The notes under the pieces: model-generated
The model's input: the letters and a program-made list of their open reading frames with translations, nothing else
Databases searched by the model: none
Told to the model about the DNA's origin: nothing
Assembly (NCBI GenBank): GCA_902477615.1
Contig: CABSHY010000051.1
Span: forward strand, 1-7,949
Direction of reading: 5' to 3'
DNA: 7,949 nucleotides
Source of the DNA: an uncultured Sutterella sp.
GTDB taxonomy: Bacteria > Pseudomonadota > Gammaproteobacteria > Burkholderiales > Burkholderiaceae_F
In this document: piece by piece, positions 5,736 to 7,949 of the stretch
Numbering within the stretch: the stretch's first letter is position 1
Layout: the number at the start of each line of letters is the position of its first letter
Program-made: the position numbers and the translations under genes

Positions 5736-5770
5736 TTTTGGCAAGGGAGATCACTCTCCCTTGACCAAAA
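5736..5770 (-). repeat. Intercistronic atpD-atpC hairpin with GNRA loop
   Basis: On the transcribed (minus) strand, TTTTGG-U-CAAGGGAGA pairs with TCTCCCTTG-CCAAAA. This gives a 15-bp stem with one bulged U (position 5764) and a GUGA loop, a GNRA tetraloop. It starts 3 nt after the atpD stop and ends 9 nt before the atpC Shine-Dalgarno. No U-run follows, so termination is unlikely. A role in mRNA stability or in lowering atpC translation is an inference from position. Confidence 0.75.
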
Positions 5771-5773
5771 TCA

Positions 5774-7177
5774 TTAGTGCATTTGCTTAGCCTTTTCGAA
5801 AGCTTCGTCGATGGTACCAACCATGTAGAAAGCTTGTTCAGGCAAAGCATCGCATTCACCGTCAACGATCATGCGGAAACCGCGGATCGTTTCTTTCAAC
5901 GGGACGTACTTACCGGGAGCGCCAGTAAAGACTTCAGCAACGTGGAAGGGTTGAGACAAGAAGCGTTGGATCTTACGAGCACGCATAACCGTCAACTTAT
6001 CTTCCGGAGCCAATTCGTCCATACCCAAAATGGCGATAATGTCGCGCAATTCCTTGTAACGTTGCAACGTTTCTTGGACTCGGCGGCAGATGCCATAGTG
6101 TTCTTCACCGATGATCAACGGGTCAACTTGGCGGCTCGTGGAGTCAAGCGGGTCAACTGCCGGGTAAATACCCAAGGCAGCGATGTCACGAGACAACACA
6201 ACGGTAGCGTCCAAGTGGCCGAAGGTCGTAGCCGGAGACGGGTCAGTCAAGTCGTCAGCAGGGACGTAAACGGCTTGAATGGAGGTAATAGAACCAACCT
6301 TCGTAGACGTAATACGTTCTTGCAAGCGACCCATTTCTTCAGCCAACGTCGGTTGATAACCCACGGCAGAAGGCATACGACCGAGCAATGCGGAAACTTC
6401 TGTACCAGCCAAGGTGTAACGATAGATGTTGTCGACGAACAACAAGATGTCACGGCCTTCGTCACGGAAAGCTTCAGCCATCGTCAAGCCGGTCAAGGCC
6501 ACGCGCAAACGGTTGCCCGGAGGTTCGTTCATTTGACCGAACACCATGGCCACCTTGTCCAACACGTGAGATTCTTCCATTTCATGGTAGAAGTCATTAC
6601 CTTCACGGGTACGTTCACCCACGCCTGCGAACACAGAATAACCACCATATTGCTTAGCAATGTTGTTGATCAATTCCATCATGTTCACGGTCTTACCCAC
6701 ACCGGCACCACCGAAGAGACCGACCTTACCGCCCTTAGCGAACGGGCAAATCAAGTCAATCACCTTAATACCGGTTTCGAGCAAGTCCACTGACGGGCTC
6801 AATTCGTCAAACTTCGGAGCAGGACGGTGAATTTCACGGCGTTCTTCTTCGCCGATCGGGCCGCAGTCGTCAATCGGGCGACCCAACACGTCCATAATAC
6901 GACCCAAGGTCTTCGGGCCGACAGGCACAGAGATACCAGAGCCGGTGCTCTTGACCTTCATGCCGCGTTGCAAACCTTCAGAGGCGCCCATAGCAATGGT
7001 ACGAACCACGCCGTCGCCCAACTGTTGTTGCACTTCGAAGGTCAAGCCTTCTTCGGCAAGACTGTTGTTCTCATCTTTTTCTAAGATAAGGGCATCGTAA
7101 ACTTTGGGCATTTGATCGCGCGGGAACTCAACGTCCACCACAGCGCCAATGACCTGAACGATCTGTCCGATACTCAT
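5774..7177 (-). CDS. atpD: F1Fo ATP synthase beta subunit (catalytic)
   Basis: The product is the catalytic beta subunit of F1, 467 residues and full length. It makes ATP from ADP and phosphate at the alpha-beta interface. The N-terminal barrel (about 1-80) begins MSIGQIVQVIGAVVDVEF. Walker A GGAGVGKT is at 156-163, the catalytic glutamate in GERTREG is E188, and Walker B DILLFVD is at 243-249. The adenine-pocket tyrosine is in IYPAVDPLDSTSRQ (Y338). The helical C-terminal domain carries the gamma-contact loop as DELAPED (387-393) instead of the common DELSEED. DNIYRYTLAGTEVSALLGR is the form found in E. coli and betaproteobacteria. GAGGAT (7185-7190) lies 7 nt before the ATG and within the 14-nt gap after atpG, as expected in an operon. 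Confidence 0.99.
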   Translation of the reverse strand: MSIGQIVQVIGAVVDVEFPRDQMPKVYDALILEKDENNSLAEEGLTFEVQQQLGDGVVRTIAMGASEGLQRGMKVKSTGSGISVPVGPKTLGRIMDVLGRPIDDCGPIGEEERREIHRPAPKFDELSPSVDLLETGIKVIDLICPFAKGGKVGLFGGAGVGKTVNMMELINNIAKQYGGYSVFAGVGERTREGNDFYHEMEESHVLDKVAMVFGQMNEPPGNRLRVALTGLTMAEAFRDEGRDILLFVDNIYRYTLAGTEVSALLGRMPSAVGYQPTLAEEMGRLQERITSTKVGSITSIQAVYVPADDLTDPSPATTFGHLDATVVLSRDIAALGIYPAVDPLDSTSRQVDPLIIGEEHYGICRRVQETLQRYKELRDIIAILGMDELAPEDKLTVMRARKIQRFLSQPFHVAEVFTGAPGKYVPLKETIRGFRMIVDGECDALPEQAFYMVGTIDEAFEKAKQMH

Positions 7178-7191
7178 GGGAGTTATCCTCT

Positions 7192-7949
7192 TTAAGACAC
7201 GGCAGCTGCACCACCCACGATTTCAGTAATTTCCTTCGTGATGGCCGCTTGACGGGTCTTGTTGTAAACCAATTGCAAATCACCAATAAGCTTCTTAGCA
7301 TTGTCGCTAGCGGCCTTCATAGCCACCATACGTGCACTTTGCTCAGATGCCATGTTTTCTGCAACTGCTTGGTAAATTAATGCTTCGATGTAGCGCTTTA
7401 AGAGCACATCGAGAACTGTGGCGTCACTGGGTTCGTAGAGATAATCCCACGAATATTCCCGACGTTCTTCGCCAATCTCTTCAAGTCGATCACTCGACAA
7501 GGGCAAAAGTTGCTCAACAACCGGTTCTTGCTTCATCGCGTTTACAAAACGAGAGTAAGCGAGATAGACCTTATCGATCTTACCAGCCGTATAAAGTTCC
7601 AATTGTGCGCCGATGGCGCCAATCAGATGTTCCATTTGCGGACGATCACCAAGTTGTACAACATTGGAAATCAATTCCACACCGGAGCGTTGCAAGAAAC
7701 CGAGACCTTTGTTACCGATAGCAGTGGCTTGAATCTCCACGCCTTCAGCATTCCAGTCTTTAATCTTGTTCAATACCAAACGTTGAATGTTGGTATTAAG
7801 AGCTCCACACAAGCCTTTGTCCGTCGTCACCATGATCAGACCAACTTTAGCAGCACTCGCGTCATGCGTGCGCAAATACGGATGATCGTAACTCGTCTGT
7901 GCCGTGGCTAAGTGAGCCACAATCGTACGGATATGTTCCCCGTACGGGC
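7192..7949 (-). CDS. atpG: F1Fo ATP synthase gamma subunit (5' end beyond right edge)
   Basis: The product is the gamma subunit, the rotor shaft of F1. The frame is open to the window edge: before the GTG at 7920 it continues as PYGEHIRTI, which matches the family, so that GTG is internal and the true start is off the window. About 251 codons are visible, and roughly the first 40 residues are missing. LIMVTTDKGLCGALNTN marks the central Rossmann-like domain. Near the C-terminus, ENMASEQSARMVAMKAASDNA and YNKTRQAAITKEITEIVGGA form the family signature of the long coiled-coil helix. The C-terminal AAAVS follows the signature directly, as usual. atpD starts 14 nt after the stop. Confidence 0.98.
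   Translation of the reverse strand, partial: PYGEHIRTIVAHLATAQTSYDHPYLRTHDASAAKVGLIMVTTDKGLCGALNTNIQRLVLNKIKDWNAEGVEIQATAIGNKGLGFLQRSGVELISNVVQLGDRPQMEHLIGAIGAQLELYTAGKIDKVYLAYSRFVNAMKQEPVVEQLLPLSSDRLEEIGEERREYSWDYLYEPSDATVLDVLLKRYIEALIYQAVAENMASEQSARMVAMKAASDNAKKLIGDLQLVYNKTRQAAITKEITEIVGGAAAVS

Noticed and set aside
5777..6793. Long plus-strand open frame (338 codons) opposite atpD
   Set aside because: It lies wholly antisense to a complete, strongly conserved atpD and resembles no known family. Long antisense frames are a common by-product of biased codon use in highly expressed genes.
7938..7948. CCCGTACGGG palindrome and repeated CGTACGG near the right edge
   Set aside because: It lies within atpG codons for conserved residues (PYG and IRT), so it is explained by coding; no spacing or context suggests a site.
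1..7949. Search for a novel defence, mobile or secretion system
   Set aside because: All coding regions are accounted for by conserved housekeeping families. No transposase, integrase, toxin-antitoxin pair, repeat array or reverse transcriptase is visible on either strand.

Overview
This is a chromosomal window with nine protein-coding genes (two cut by the window edges) and one tRNA. It looks like a betaproteobacterium of the order Burkholderiales. Supporting points are the ubiE / Tim44-like / DUF971 cluster beside priA and the end of the atp operon, and ATP synthase beta and epsilon sequences of proteobacterial type. The moderate base composition would fit a host-associated, Sutterella-like lineage better than the GC-rich soil genera, but that placement is inference. 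I see no mobile element, phage gene, CRISPR array or defence system.

Layout. All genes read leftwards (minus strand) except one. From right to left: atpG (gamma, 5' end cut off), atpD (beta) and atpC (epsilon) form the end of the F1Fo ATP synthase operon, closed by a strong intrinsic terminator at about 5251-5281. A small universal-stress-type gene follows (4701-5096). Convergent to it on the plus strand is a DUF167 (YggU-like) gene (4363-4656), with a shared hairpin between the two stops. Next comes a 392-bp AT-rich intergenic stretch (3971-4362), then priA (replication restart helicase), a tRNA-Arg(CCG), a DUF971 gene, ubiE and the start of a Tim44-like membrane protein gene that runs off the left edge.

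How the parts relate. The right end makes ATP from the proton gradient. UbiE makes ubiquinone/menaquinone for the respiratory chain that builds that gradient, and its neighbours (DUF971, Tim44-like) are customary companions of unproven function. PriA restarts collapsed replication forks.

The most interesting part is the intergenic region between priA and the DUF167 gene. It holds two matched pairs of DnaA-box-like 9-mers, all in the same orientation. Each pair has one perfect and one near-consensus box separated by exactly 3 bp, and the pairs flank a stretch of about 23% GC. This is an origin-like or DnaA-control-like architecture. However, gene orientation and hand-counted GC skew on both sides do not show the switch expected at an active bidirectional origin. 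Two further structures stand out: a 15-bp hairpin with a GNRA loop between atpD and atpC that is not a terminator, and a 13-bp interrupted palindrome in the leader of the universal-stress gene.
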